A stretch of 64,000 nt of DNA from Nitrospira sp. (GTDB taxonomy: Bacteria > Nitrospirota > Nitrospiria > Nitrospirales > Nitrospiraceae): NCBI GenBank assembly GCA_024331095.1, contig JANDJE010000008.1, positions 1 to 64,000 on the forward strand, in the 5' to 3' direction. This document shows positions 17,013 through 25,962 of this stretch, piece by piece (position 1 is the first letter of the stretch; the number at the start of each line of letters is the position of its first letter). Below the pieces are notes generated by a model. It did not search any database. It saw only the letters and a list, made by a program, of their open reading frames with translations, and had not been told where the DNA came from. Made by a program: the position numbers and the translations under genes.

Positions 17013-17378
17013 ATGAGCGGAGAGGAACAGACAGCGGAACCCCGTACCATCTCCATCCCGCTCCTTGCACGGGCGATTACCGGCTTCATCATCGGCGCGA
17101 TCGCCGGCGCCATCCAAGTGTGGTTCTTCGATTACAGCCTTGCTTATTTATGGGCCGCCATGGCCGCCGGTGTGATCTATATGGCCGCCCGTGTCTTGTT
17201 GACGGATTGGCTGAACCTGGCCGGTGGAAAGATTCTCTTGGGCACGGTGGCCGGGGTGCTCGCCGCAATGGTGTGGTGGGCCATTGCCGATCGGGCGGAT
17301 GATGTATTTATACGGGCCGTGGTGGCGGGAGCATGTTTCGGCGCGGCCTATGCCTGGTCCGATCATCGCAAGAGCTGA
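17013..17378 (+). CDS. small integral membrane protein
   Basis: 121 residues with four hydrophobic segments (about 18-38, 43-60, 72-91 and 98-113), short polar ends and no signal peptide. No family recognised. Its last 16 bases overlap the 3' end of the MATE transporter gene on the other strand. Confidence 0.65.
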   Translation: MSGEEQTAEPRTISIPLLARAITGFIIGAIAGAIQVWFFDYSLAYLWAAMAAGVIYMAARVLLTDWLNLAGGKILLGTVAGVLAAMVWWAIADRADDVFIRAVVAGACFGAAYAWSDHRKS

Positions 17379-18685
17379 ATGGCCCGCCACCGCTCCGATT
17401 GATAGCGCCACCACAACAACGCCATCCGGACCGACCAATCCGCAATCATCGCCATCCAGACGTAGACGACCCCGAGTTTCAGCCAGATTCCGAAAATAAA
17501 GGCCAGAGGGACCCGCACTCCCCACATGCCGACGGTCGTGGCCCACAGGATGAAACGGGTATCGCCGGCCCCGCGGAGAGAACCGGCCAAGACCATCGTC
17601 AGGGCCAGGGGAATCTGCAAAACAGCCACAATCCGCAGAAACTGCGTGCCCAACTCCACCACGGCTTCATCCTGTGTGAATGCCCGCATTAGCACGTAGG
17701 GAAACAAGAAAAACACGGCCCCCATCGCCGCCATCCCGGCGGCGGCCAGGCGATTGGCCTCCCAGTTTTCCAGCTTGGCGCGGACGTACTTGCCTGCTCC
17801 GATGCTGTGCCCCACCATGGTGGCGGCCGCGATGGCGAAGCCGTAGCCGGGCAGAAACGAGAACGACTCGATGGACAGTCCGACCTGATGAGCGGCGTAC
17901 GAGACTGTGCCGTATAGGATGACGATCTTCGTGTAAAACATCACCCCGGCTTGCTGCAAGACACGCTCGCCCGAGACGGGGGCGCCGATCCGCCAAGCGG
18001 ATTGGACTAGGTCGAGCCGGACGGCGTCGGATTGTTCGAACAACGTTCGGCAGCGCCAGAACAAATAAGCGACTCCGGTCGATTCCGCCAGGCCGACCGC
18101 CCAGGCCGCGCCTTCGAGACCCCAGGCCGGCGCGCCCCATTTGCCGTAAATCAAGGGATAGGCGAGGAGGATATGCAGCAGATTGACGCCGATGAGGGCG
18201 TACATCGGCGTTTTGGTGTCGCCCGTCCCTTGGAGGATGGATGAGAGGACCTGGAGCAGGATTGTGAAGGGGGCGACAAGAAAAATGATGGTCGAATAGG
18301 GGACGGCCTGAGCGATGACGTCGGGCTGCGCGCCCAAGGCGGCCATGGCCGACTGATTGACGCTCACTCCGATCAAGGCCAGTAAGACGGACGCGATGAT
18401 CGAGCAGCAGACGAGATGGACGGCCGCTTCACCGGCGTCTTTGAGACGCCTGGCCCCCCAAAGTTGCGCCACCAGCACGTTGGCGCCGACCGACAGGCCG
18501 GACAACAGGGTGGTGGCGATAAAAAGAAGGAGTTGCCCCAAGCCGACGGCGGCGATCGATTCCGCGCCGAGCCCTCCGACCAAGAAGACGGCGACGATTC
18601 CCTCCGCCCGTTGCAACAACGTGCTGACCGTCACGGGTAGCGCGAGAGAGAGTACGGATCGTCTGATACGTTGCCTGGCGGCCAT
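17363..18685 (-). CDS. MATE-family efflux transporter
   Basis: 440-residue transporter with about 12 membrane helices in two related halves. It has an N-terminal LALPVTVSTLLQ segment and repeated GxGDT motifs (LQGTGDTKTPMYA and LRGAGDTRFI), which are hallmarks of the DinF/NorM multidrug and toxin extrusion family. It would export cationic compounds using a proton or sodium gradient. The start at 18685 has a short basic leader (MAARQRIRR). Confidence 0.92.
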   Translation of the reverse strand: MAARQRIRRSVLSLALPVTVSTLLQRAEGIVAVFLVGGLGAESIAAVGLGQLLLFIATTLLSGLSVGANVLVAQLWGARRLKDAGEAAVHLVCCSIIASVLLALIGVSVNQSAMAALGAQPDVIAQAVPYSTIIFLVAPFTILLQVLSSILQGTGDTKTPMYALIGVNLLHILLAYPLIYGKWGAPAWGLEGAAWAVGLAESTGVAYLFWRCRTLFEQSDAVRLDLVQSAWRIGAPVSGERVLQQAGVMFYTKIVILYGTVSYAAHQVGLSIESFSFLPGYGFAIAAATMVGHSIGAGKYVRAKLENWEANRLAAAGMAAMGAVFFLFPYVLMRAFTQDEAVVELGTQFLRIVAVLQIPLALTMVLAGSLRGAGDTRFILWATTVGMWGVRVPLAFIFGIWLKLGVVYVWMAMIADWSVRMALLWWRYQSERWRAIQLLR

Positions 18686-18760
18686 GGGGATGTATCCTAA
18701 CAGAAGATCGGAAGGACGGAACTAGACAAATCCATTTCCGGTTCGCTAGGGTTACGCTCG

Positions 18761-20293
18761 ATGATGCATTCGGAAGACGGTTTCTCTTCGGCGATCCTTC
18801 CTCGACTGTCGAAATCAAAGTATTTGGCCGGACTTCAATGCCACAAACGGTTGTATCTGGAGGTGCATCATCCGGAGCGTGCCACTTCGCCCGATCCCGC
18901 GACACAAGCGGTCTTGGACATGGGAACCGAGATCGGGATTCACGCGCGGGGCCTTTTCCCCGGAGGAGTGTTGATCGACGAAAGCCATCGCCAACGAGAC
19001 GAAGCCTTGGCCCACACGGCGTCCGTGATGGCCGATCCGTCCGTCACCGCCGTTTTTGAAGGCGCGTTTCAGCATGACGGCGTGTTCGTGCGCGCGGACA
19101 TTCTGGAACGAGACGCGGGTCCTGACGGGACTCCCCCTTCATGGCGGTTGATCGAAGTCAAATCGTCCTCCCGCGTCAAAGACGTTCATCTCGACGACCT
19201 GGCGATCCAAAGCGCCGTGTTGGAAGGCGCCGGTCTGATCCTCTCGGCCGTCTGTCTTATGCACATCGATACCGACTATGTGTATGAAGGTGGCTCCGTC
19301 GATTGGCGGCGCTTGTTCATGATAGAAGACGTGACGACGGCCGTGGCGAATCGGCGGATCGAGGTGCCGGAGCGGATTGCCGCGATGAAAGCCCTGTTAC
19401 TCGCTCCCGTCCCCCCCGCGGTCGAGCCGGGCCGCCAGTGCCACAGCCCCTATGAATGTCCCTTTTGGAACCATTGCACCCAAAACAAGCCCGACCGCTG
19501 GATCTATTATTTACCGGGTTCCAAAGACGTCGCCGAACGTTTGGTCGGGCGGGGGATCTCGATCATCGACGACATTCCGGCGGACGTGCCTCTTTCGCCC
19601 TCTCAACGCCGAGTCAAGGAAAACGTCGAGTGGATTTCTCCCGGTCTGAGAGCCGCCTTGCGATCGATCCGCTATCCGGTTCATCACGTGGATTTCGAGA
19701 CGGTCATGTTGGCGGTGCCCCGGTTCCCCTCCACAAGACCCTATCAGTCGATTCCCGTGCAATGGTCGAACCATATTGAAGAAGAACCGGGCTGCCTGAT
19801 TCATCAGGAATTTCTTCACGTCGAGCCGACCGAGCCGCGCAAACGGTGGGCGGAGGCGTTGATCGAATCATTGGGCCGGGAAGGGAGCATCTGCGTGTAC
19901 TCTTCCTACGAAGAGGCCATGATGCGGCAACTGGTCGAGGCGTTTCCGGAGTTCCGTTCGGCGTTTCAGCCTATTTTGAAGCGCCTCTGGGACCTGCACG
20001 AGGTCATCAAGCAGCACTATTACCACCCTCGGTTCAATGGGTCCTACTCCATCAAATCGGTCTTGCCGGCGGTGGTGCCTTCTTTGGGATACGGTGATTT
20101 GGCCATTCAATCGGGGGGACAAGCCGCCGCCGAGTATTACCGCATGGTCTTCGTTGAGACCGATTGGATTGAACAGGCCGCCATCCGATCGGCATTGCTT
20201 GAATACTGTGCAAGAGACACGTTGGCATTAGTAGAGTTGCGGCGAACGCTTCAAAAAAAGATTGAAGAAGCGAACGGATCGTCACTTGGCTGA
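18761..20293 (+). CDS. DUF2779/TM0106-type RecB-like nuclease with exonuclease-like C-terminal half
   Basis: 510 residues. The N-terminal half is a Cas4/RecB-like PD-(D/E)XK domain: VRADILE, then IEVKSS, with one early cysteine (C27, LQCHKRL) and a later CHSPYECPFWNHC cluster, together fitting a 4Fe-4S site. The C-terminal half (about 300-505, DUF2779) has HVDFET and YCARDTLAL, the first and last acidic motifs of RNase-H-fold 3'-5' exonucleases. The protein thus appears to be a two-nuclease fusion. It has no CRISPR or cas neighbours; a housekeeping repair role is more likely than adaptation. Confidence 0.75.
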   Translation: MMHSEDGFSSAILPRLSKSKYLAGLQCHKRLYLEVHHPERATSPDPATQAVLDMGTEIGIHARGLFPGGVLIDESHRQRDEALAHTASVMADPSVTAVFEGAFQHDGVFVRADILERDAGPDGTPPSWRLIEVKSSSRVKDVHLDDLAIQSAVLEGAGLILSAVCLMHIDTDYVYEGGSVDWRRLFMIEDVTTAVANRRIEVPERIAAMKALLLAPVPPAVEPGRQCHSPYECPFWNHCTQNKPDRWIYYLPGSKDVAERLVGRGISIIDDIPADVPLSPSQRRVKENVEWISPGLRAALRSIRYPVHHVDFETVMLAVPRFPSTRPYQSIPVQWSNHIEEEPGCLIHQEFLHVEPTEPRKRWAEALIESLGREGSICVYSSYEEAMMRQLVEAFPEFRSAFQPILKRLWDLHEVIKQHYYHPRFNGSYSIKSVLPAVVPSLGYGDLAIQSGGQAAAEYYRMVFVETDWIEQAAIRSALLEYCARDTLALVELRRTLQKKIEEANGSSLG

Positions 20294-20385
20294 TCGGCGA
20301 GGGAAGTGGGATGAAGAAGGGACCTGCCGCCTAGCGAGTGTGTCTCGCCGTCATGAGGGGGACACGGCCGGTCAGTGAGGGGATG

Positions 20386-20475
<90 letters not shown>

Positions 20476-20552
20476 GAGGGAAGGGAACCGGCCCGCGTGT
20501 GACTTGTGAACCGGTGAGGCGGACGACTCGACGAATTCTGCAGGAGCTTACC

Positions 20553-21380
20553 GTGCCAGACGGCGTTTTGCAATGGGAAGGTCTTCCCGGCTTCGGCGAT
20601 CGCCCCCTTCGATTTCACCGCGTCAGGTTGGGTGGCGACGATGCCCCACGTTCTTTGGACGGAATCGCCCGCGCCGAAATCCACGTGTGGGGATTCGTTT
20701 TGGATCTCGGCGAGGAAGAGATCGCTCTCGCAAGATCCGCGTTATCGGACGAAGAACGGGCACGGGCCGATCGGTTCGTGTCGGATCTCCATCGCCGATG
20801 GTTTATCGCCGCCCATGCCGGTTTACGGAAACTCCTGAACCGGTATTGCCCTCGTCATGCCGATCTCAAGATCGAGAGGGCGGCCGCCGGCAAGCCGTAT
20901 TTGCGGGACATTCCCTCGCTCCGTTTCAGCTTGACCCATTCCTACGGAAGAGCTCTCGTCGCTATCGCCCGGGATCGCGACGTCGGGGTCGATCTCGAAA
21001 AGATTCGACCGGAGGTGGATGTGCTGAGCCTCGCTCGGCGGTTTTTATCAAAACACGATCAGGATTTTATCGAGGGGAGGGAACCGACCGGCATGCACGA
21101 GCGATTTCTGATGACGTGGGTAGCCCGGGAAGCCGTAGCAAAAGTGGACGGCACCGGCATGAGGTTCCCATTGTATCGTGACCATCTTGTCTTGATGGAG
21201 GATGGGACTGCGCAATGGATGATGCAAAACGATGGAACAGCACGAGAGCCGGAGACGGTCAGATCCGTTCGGTTCCTGAGTCTTGAACCCGGTTGGGTCG
21301 GGGCCGTATCGGCTGAAGGGACCGATTGGATCGTGATCTATTGTGACGATACCCACGACGGCGTCAGGCGGGGAACGTGA
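20553..21380 (+). CDS. 4'-phosphopantetheinyl transferase
   Basis: 275 residues from the GTG at 20553, which has AGGAG 6 bases upstream. It transfers phosphopantetheine from CoA to acyl or peptidyl carrier proteins. Sfp-type motifs are FSLTHSYG, the metal-binding VGVDLEK and WVAREAVAK (family W-x-x-K-E-A-x-x-K). The in-frame extension to 20385 reads through the antisense of the tRNA gene and is not part of the protein. Sfp/Gsp-type length suggests broad carrier-protein specificity; no carrier gene lies in the window. Confidence 0.88.
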   Translation: MPDGVLQWEGLPGFGDRPLRFHRVRLGGDDAPRSLDGIARAEIHVWGFVLDLGEEEIALARSALSDEERARADRFVSDLHRRWFIAAHAGLRKLLNRYCPRHADLKIERAAAGKPYLRDIPSLRFSLTHSYGRALVAIARDRDVGVDLEKIRPEVDVLSLARRFLSKHDQDFIEGREPTGMHERFLMTWVAREAVAKVDGTGMRFPLYRDHLVLMEDGTAQWMMQNDGTAREPETVRSVRFLSLEPGWVGAVSAEGTDWIVIYCDDTHDGVRRGT

Positions 21381-22542
21381 ATGCTTCCACTTCAGTCTTC
21401 TCGATCCCCAGCCGGATCAGATGGGGAATGTCCAATGTCTTTTCAACGTGCTGAAGCATGTCGCGTCGAGTCTTCAAACTCGGATGGGGCGGAGTGAACA
21501 ATTTGCAGCAGTCCTGGTCCGGCTCGATGGAAATCTCGTAGGTGCCTAACTTCCTTGCCTCATCGGTGATTTCGATTTTATCCATCCCGATCAACGGCCG
21601 AAGGATCGGCAACGTCGCGGCCTCTCCGATCACCGAGAGGTTTTCCGGCGTCTGCGACGCGACTTGGCCGAGGCTGTCGCCGGTCACCATTCCCCAGCAC
21701 CGTTCCCTCTCGGCGATGCGCTCGGCGATGCGCAGCATCATGCGGCGATAGAGCACGACACGGAACGGCGCCGGCGTATTCAGCACGATGTCTCTCTGGA
21801 TTTCTCCGAAGGGAACGACGTAAAGACGCGATGTGTATTGATACGAGGTCAGCAGTTTCACGAGATCGCGGGCCTTTTCCTCCGAAGCGCGGCTCACCAG
21901 CGGCCGGCCTGAAAAGTGAACGAAGACGGCGCGGCAGCCGCGTTTGATCATGCGGTAGGCGGCGACCGGCGAATCGATCCCTCCAGACAACAGACAGACC
22001 ACTTTGCCGCTGACTCCGACCGGCATGCCGCCCGGCCCGTCGATTTTCTCGGTCGAGATGTACGCTTCTTTGGAAAGCAGTTCAATATAGATCGTTTGAT
22101 CGGGATGTTTCAGGCTCACGGATTTGCCCAGCGCCCGACAGACTGCGGCGCCGACGGCCCGCTCCACGTCCATGGACGTGACGGACAATCGTTTGTCCGC
22201 CCGCTTGGCCGTCACGCGAAACGTGGAGAACGGCCGCGATCGGATCTCCTCGATGACGGCTTCGCTGAGTTTGTCGAGACGAGGCTCGGCCAGGTCGAGC
22301 GGGACCGCGCGAGCCATGAAAAAATTCGCCACTCCGCACACGCGCGCCAACCGATCCCGTATCGCGTCGACTTTTGCGCCGGGTTGAAACGACACGCGAA
22401 TACGACGATGGAGCTGCTCGACTCGTATCTCTCCAAGGTCTTTGAGGGCCAGATGAACGTTCCGGACCAGCCGCCGCTCGAAGAAGTCGCGATTGCGACC
22501 CTTGAGGGCCAACTCGTGGTAGTGGGCAATCGCGCAGTGCAT
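21364..22542 (-). CDS. thiI: tRNA 4-thiouridine synthase ThiI (without rhodanese domain)
   Basis: 392 residues when started at the ATG at 22542, where the family begins (MHCAIAHYHELALKG). A TTG start at 22602, overlapping the trxB stop, is also possible. The protein has an N-terminal ferredoxin-like/THUMP RNA-binding part and the PP-loop ATPase CLLSGGIDSPVA, followed by GDSLGQVASQTPENL. It makes s4U8 in tRNA. It lacks the C-terminal rhodanese domain of E. coli ThiI, so sulfur must come from a partner protein, as in Bacillus. Third gene of coaE-trxB-thiI. Confidence 0.9.
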   Translation of the reverse strand: MHCAIAHYHELALKGRNRDFFERRLVRNVHLALKDLGEIRVEQLHRRIRVSFQPGAKVDAIRDRLARVCGVANFFMARAVPLDLAEPRLDKLSEAVIEEIRSRPFSTFRVTAKRADKRLSVTSMDVERAVGAAVCRALGKSVSLKHPDQTIYIELLSKEAYISTEKIDGPGGMPVGVSGKVVCLLSGGIDSPVAAYRMIKRGCRAVFVHFSGRPLVSRASEEKARDLVKLLTSYQYTSRLYVVPFGEIQRDIVLNTPAPFRVVLYRRMMLRIAERIAERERCWGMVTGDSLGQVASQTPENLSVIGEAATLPILRPLIGMDKIEITDEARKLGTYEISIEPDQDCCKLFTPPHPSLKTRRDMLQHVEKTLDIPHLIRLGIEKTEVEAFTFPA

Positions 22543-22598
22543 GGTCAAACCGTGTTCAGATCCAGCGGGGGACGTTCGGTACAGGACCGTAGCGTGCC

Positions 22599-23522
22599 TC
22601 AACGATTTTCCGAGGCTTCTAAAAATCGTTCGGCGTCGATGGCGGCCATGCAGCCGGAACCGGCGGCCGTGACGGCTTGCCGATACTTGCTGTCTTGCAC
22701 GTCGCCGGCGGCGAAGACGCCCGGGACGCTGGTGGCCGTTCCATCGTGGGTCAGGATATAACCTTTTTCGTCCATCTCAAGTTGGCCGGCGAACAGAGCG
22801 GTGTTGGGCCGATGTCCGATGGCGACGAAGACTCCGGCGCAGGCGATTTCCGAGACGGAGCCGGTGACGACGTTTCTCAGCCGGACGCCCGCCACGGTTT
22901 CCTGACCCACAATGTCTTCGACCACTGAATTCCAGAGAAAGCGGATCTTTTCGTTCTTCATCGCCCGATCCTGCATGATCTTCGACGCGCGCAGCTTATC
23001 CCGGCGGTGGACGATGGAAACGGCGGTCGCGAACTTCGTCAGAAAGACCGCCTCTTCCATGGCGCTGTCTCCCCCTCCGACGACGATCAGGTCCTTGCCG
23101 CGGAAAAAGAATCCGTCGCAGGTCGCGCAAGTGGACACGCCTCGGCCGGTCAGGCGTTTCTCGTTCGGCAATCCAAGCTGGATCGGAGAGGCGCCGGTCG
23201 CGATGATCACGGTCGAGGCCCGCACCGTCCGTTCCCCGTCAACGGTGATCTCGAAAGGACGCCGGCGAAGGTTTACGGCGGACACATCGCCGGTCATGAA
23301 TTCCGTGCCGAACCGCTCGGCCTGTCGCCGCATGTCTTTCATGAGCTCCGGTCCCATGACGCCTTGGGCGAAACCCGGGTAGTTCTCCACTTCGGTGGTG
23401 GTCGTCAGTTGACCGCCCGATTGCCAGCCTTCGATCACCAATGGAGAAAGGTCGGCGCGGGCCGTATAGATGGCGGCCGTGAGCCCGGCCGGTCCGGAAC
23501 CGATGATGACGACGTGACGCAT
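22599..23522 (-). CDS. trxB: thioredoxin-disulfide reductase
   Basis: 307-residue flavoprotein that reduces thioredoxin with NADPH. FAD-binding [10 protein letters not shown] is at 8-17, the redox-active CATC sits in [16 protein letters not shown]-binding [10 protein letters not shown] follows, and a C-terminal [10 protein letters not shown] closes the FAD site. Length and order match bacterial low-molecular-weight TrxR. It lies between coaE and thiI with short gaps. Confidence 0.96.
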   Translation of the reverse strand: MRHVVIIGSGPAGLTAAIYTARADLSPLVIEGWQSGGQLTTTTEVENYPGFAQGVMGPELMKDMRRQAERFGTEFMTGDVSAVNLRRRPFEITVDGERTVRASTVIIATGASPIQLGLPNEKRLTGRGVSTCATCDGFFFRGKDLIVVGGGDSAMEEAVFLTKFATAVSIVHRRDKLRASKIMQDRAMKNEKIRFLWNSVVEDIVGQETVAGVRLRNVVTGSVSEIACAGVFVAIGHRPNTALFAGQLEMDEKGYILTHDGTATSVPGVFAAGDVQDSKYRQAVTAAGSGCMAAIDAERFLEASENR

Positions 23523-23550
23523 GGCGGCACTCTACCATAAGAGGGATCGA

Positions 23551-24153
23551 TTACGCAGCCGTCCGAAAACGTTGGAAGAGCGTCTTCACCCGGCGAAACA
23601 GAGCGTGTTTGCTCATCGTTCCATCAAGCACGAAATCGGCCAGGCGACGTTTTTTCGCGAGGGGCATTTGGCTCTTGATGCGTCGAATGGCGTCGGCCCG
23701 CGAGAGGCCGTCCCTGTTCTGAAGGCGGGCGATTTGGATGTCGCGATCGGCGCTGACGACGATGATATGATCGACCGTTCTCTCAATCCCCGCTTCGAAC
23801 AGAAGCGGAACGTCGTACACCACCACGGCGCGAGGGTCCCGCGCAAAGGCCGACCGAACCAGTCGTCGCTGTGCGCGGGAAACGCGCGGATGAACGATTC
23901 GTTCAAGCCGTCTGAGTTGTTCGGGATCGCGAAACACGATGCCGCCCAGCACGCGGCGATTGATGGTGCGATCGGGATTCAGCACGGTTTTCCCGAAGGA
24001 TTTGACGATCTCGCGCCAGGCCGGTTTGCCGGGTTCGACGACCGAGCGGGCCAGCGCATCGGCGTCGATAACGACCGCCCCACATCGTTTGAACATCGAC
24101 GCCACCGTGCTCTTACCGGTCGCGACGCCTCCGGTCAATCCGACAAGCACCAT
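23551..24153 (-). CDS. coaE: dephospho-CoA kinase
   Basis: 200 residues from the ATG at 24153; starts at 24171 or 24165 add only a few residues. It phosphorylates dephospho-CoA in the last step of coenzyme A synthesis. P-loop GLTGGVATGKST opens the protein, then DADALAR, HPRV and the lid segment with YDVPLLFE. It leads the coaE-trxB-thiI cluster; the start of the divergent beta-helix gene is 144 bases away. Confidence 0.94.
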   Translation of the reverse strand: MVLVGLTGGVATGKSTVASMFKRCGAVVIDADALARSVVEPGKPAWREIVKSFGKTVLNPDRTINRRVLGGIVFRDPEQLRRLERIVHPRVSRAQRRLVRSAFARDPRAVVVYDVPLLFEAGIERTVDHIIVVSADRDIQIARLQNRDGLSRADAIRRIKSQMPLAKKRRLADFVLDGTMSKHALFRRVKTLFQRFRTAA

Positions 24154-24297
24154 GTCCGTGAGCATACACAAAGTTTCGTTTCACGGTCGAGATCGCCCGC
24201 TCAAACGTTGGCGGACCGTCGAACCATGGACGATGAACGTTCCACCGGAGCCCAACGCAGTTGACTTGCCGGCGTCCCGGTCGATAAAAGGTGGCGT

Positions 24298-25329
24298 ATG
24301 GCACACGTTGTCTTGGTCGCGGTACTGGGGGTGGCCGTCGTTGTCGGCGCCCTTGCACGAGCCGATGCCTCCGACGGCTCTTTGCCGAAAACGATCGTAG
24401 TCGCCTTGGACGGCACCGGCGACTTCGCCTCCCTTCAAGAAGCAGTCGATCAAGCCAAGAAGGGAGACACCGTCTTCGTAAAGCCCGGCGTGTATGCTCA
24501 AGACGTCACGATTCACAGCAAGGAAGGCATCAGGGTGGTCGGTGCCGGGGCCGATCAAGTGACGTTGCTCGGACACGGCGAGCACGTCGGAGTTTTGCAC
24601 GTCGGGAAGTGGCCCTACGGCGCCAGCGACATTGAAATTACCGGTCTGACCATTCACGATCACGGGGGTCACGCGGTCGGGATTTTTAACGCCAGAGGCG
24701 TTACTCTCCGCGCTCTTCACGTCAAAGGATTGTTGTTCAGTCAGCAGGTGAAGGGGATGCGCATCGAAAACTGCGTGATCGGAGAAAGTGAAACCACCGG
24801 CGTGCAATTGGCCGATTCTCAAGCGGTGCTCGTCGGAAACGTGATCCATGACAACGATCACGGCGTGAACGTGGTCGGCAAATCCACGGTCAGAATCGAG
24901 CGGAACGTCATCTTGCGCAACCTGTTCGAGGCGATCGTGGTGGATGACGGCGCGACGGCGACTCTTGTCGGAAATACGTTGGTGAAGAACGGGGGCGGCG
25001 CGGCGTTTTGGGGTTCTTCTCAAAACGACGTGTCCGGCAACATCGTCGCCTTCAATAAAACAGGCTTTCTCGTCCATCCGGCCAGTCGAACGACGATGTC
25101 GTTCAACGCGCTGTTTAATCGGGAAAAAAATTATATGAAAGCCGGCTCTCCCAGCGAGCCCGCTCCGGACTTGCAACCCGAATCCGACATCATCGCCGAT
25201 CCGAGGTTCGCGGACGCCGACCACGACGACTATCGACTGCTTCCCGATACGACTCTTCTCGACCAGGGAGGCTTTTCCTATCTTGGAGCTTTGCCTCCCG
25301 TCTCATCCTCGGTCTCGCAGCGGCAATAA
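24298..25329 (+). CDS. exported right-handed parallel beta-helix protein
   Basis: 343 residues with a signal peptide (hydrophobic 3-20, cleavage near ARADA-SD). A pectin-lyase-like entry motif follows (DGTGDFASLQEAVDQAKKGD), then repeated short strands with IxNN/VxGNxI patterns typical of NosD or Pel-type beta-helices (for example LVGNVIHDNDHGVNVVGKS). No catalytic Asp cluster can be assigned. It is probably a periplasmic carbohydrate-binding or modifying protein. AAGGTGG lies next to the ATG. Confidence 0.75.
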   Translation: MAHVVLVAVLGVAVVVGALARADASDGSLPKTIVVALDGTGDFASLQEAVDQAKKGDTVFVKPGVYAQDVTIHSKEGIRVVGAGADQVTLLGHGEHVGVLHVGKWPYGASDIEITGLTIHDHGGHAVGIFNARGVTLRALHVKGLLFSQQVKGMRIENCVIGESETTGVQLADSQAVLVGNVIHDNDHGVNVVGKSTVRIERNVILRNLFEAIVVDDGATATLVGNTLVKNGGGAAFWGSSQNDVSGNIVAFNKTGFLVHPASRTTMSFNALFNREKNYMKAGSPSEPAPDLQPESDIIADPRFADADHDDYRLLPDTTLLDQGGFSYLGALPPVSSSVSQRQ

Positions 25330-25377
25330 TCGACCGACGCAACGCAATGGATTTTGCTCCCCCCGTCGATGGTCATG

Positions 25378-25386
25378 TGCTATGTT
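25378..25386 (+). promoter_or_regulatory. possible extended -10 promoter
   Basis: TGC-TATGTT, 88 bases upstream of the 61-residue protein gene. No clear -35 is seen. Confidence 0.25.
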
Positions 25387-25473
25387 TTTCACGGGTGCGC
25401 TCGGTTCCGCGCCGAATGGGAGGCTTAAGTATCCGTTCGGCAAGCCGATAAGGAATCAACCAGGAGGTTTCCC

Positions 25474-25659
25474 TTGGCAAGTTTTCGCAGCGATCTCGAA
25501 AAGTGCCCCGGCGCGGATCTGCCTCCCTTGAATGAAATTGAATCCGGCAAGTTGGTGGGAGCCGTCATCCCCATGTCCAAACAGGCTCAAATTCAGATGC
25601 GCGACAGCATCGAAGTCATCGACTACTTGCTGAATCGAGAACGGGTCATCTGGAGTTAG
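25474..25659 (+). CDS. conserved-looking 61-residue protein
   Basis: Starts with TTG, preceded at 6 bases by a perfect AGGAGG, so the start is convincing in spite of the rare codon. The product is soluble with a single Cys and helical ends (SFRSDLEK... IEVIDYLLNRERVIW). No domain recognised. It stands alone, 144 bases after the beta-helix gene and about 300 bases before the glycoside hydrolase gene. Confidence 0.6.
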   Translation: MASFRSDLEKCPGADLPPLNEIESGKLVGAVIPMSKQAQIQMRDSIEVIDYLLNRERVIWS

Positions 25660-25962
25660 CCGGCCACGGTACAGAGTCCTTCATCCTCTTGAGGCCGTCT
25701 CCTCACGTTCGACGCATTCTAATGAGTGAGCGACGCCGTTCTTTCAGGACATTCCTCTTGACTGCCGTCAAAAATTGCCGACAATGACGCTCGATCGGAG
25801 AGTGATGCGTCGCGCCCTCTCTCCGCACGTCATCGAGGCGGTTTCATGTCGAAAGTCGGCCGATGGTTCATAAGCCGACCGTAGACCAGGGCGACCGGAC
25901 GCCGAACGAAGGCAGCCTTGTCATGAAACAGCCGTGCGGTCTCTCGTTGAGAAGAGTTTCTT
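25660..25962. other. 303-bp intergenic region before the glycoside hydrolases
   Basis: No gene seen. It contains a possible promoter at 25760-25787 and no clear terminator for the 61-residue protein gene. Confidence 0.4.
25760..25787 (+). promoter_or_regulatory. possible sigma70 promoter
   Basis: TTGACT, 16-base spacer, GACAAT. It would leave a leader of about 170 bases before the hydrolase ATG at 25963. Confidence 0.35.

Noticed and set aside
20334-20348. GCGAG/CTCGC hairpin after the DUF2779 gene
   Set aside because: Five-base stem and no T-run on either strand; not a convincing terminator.
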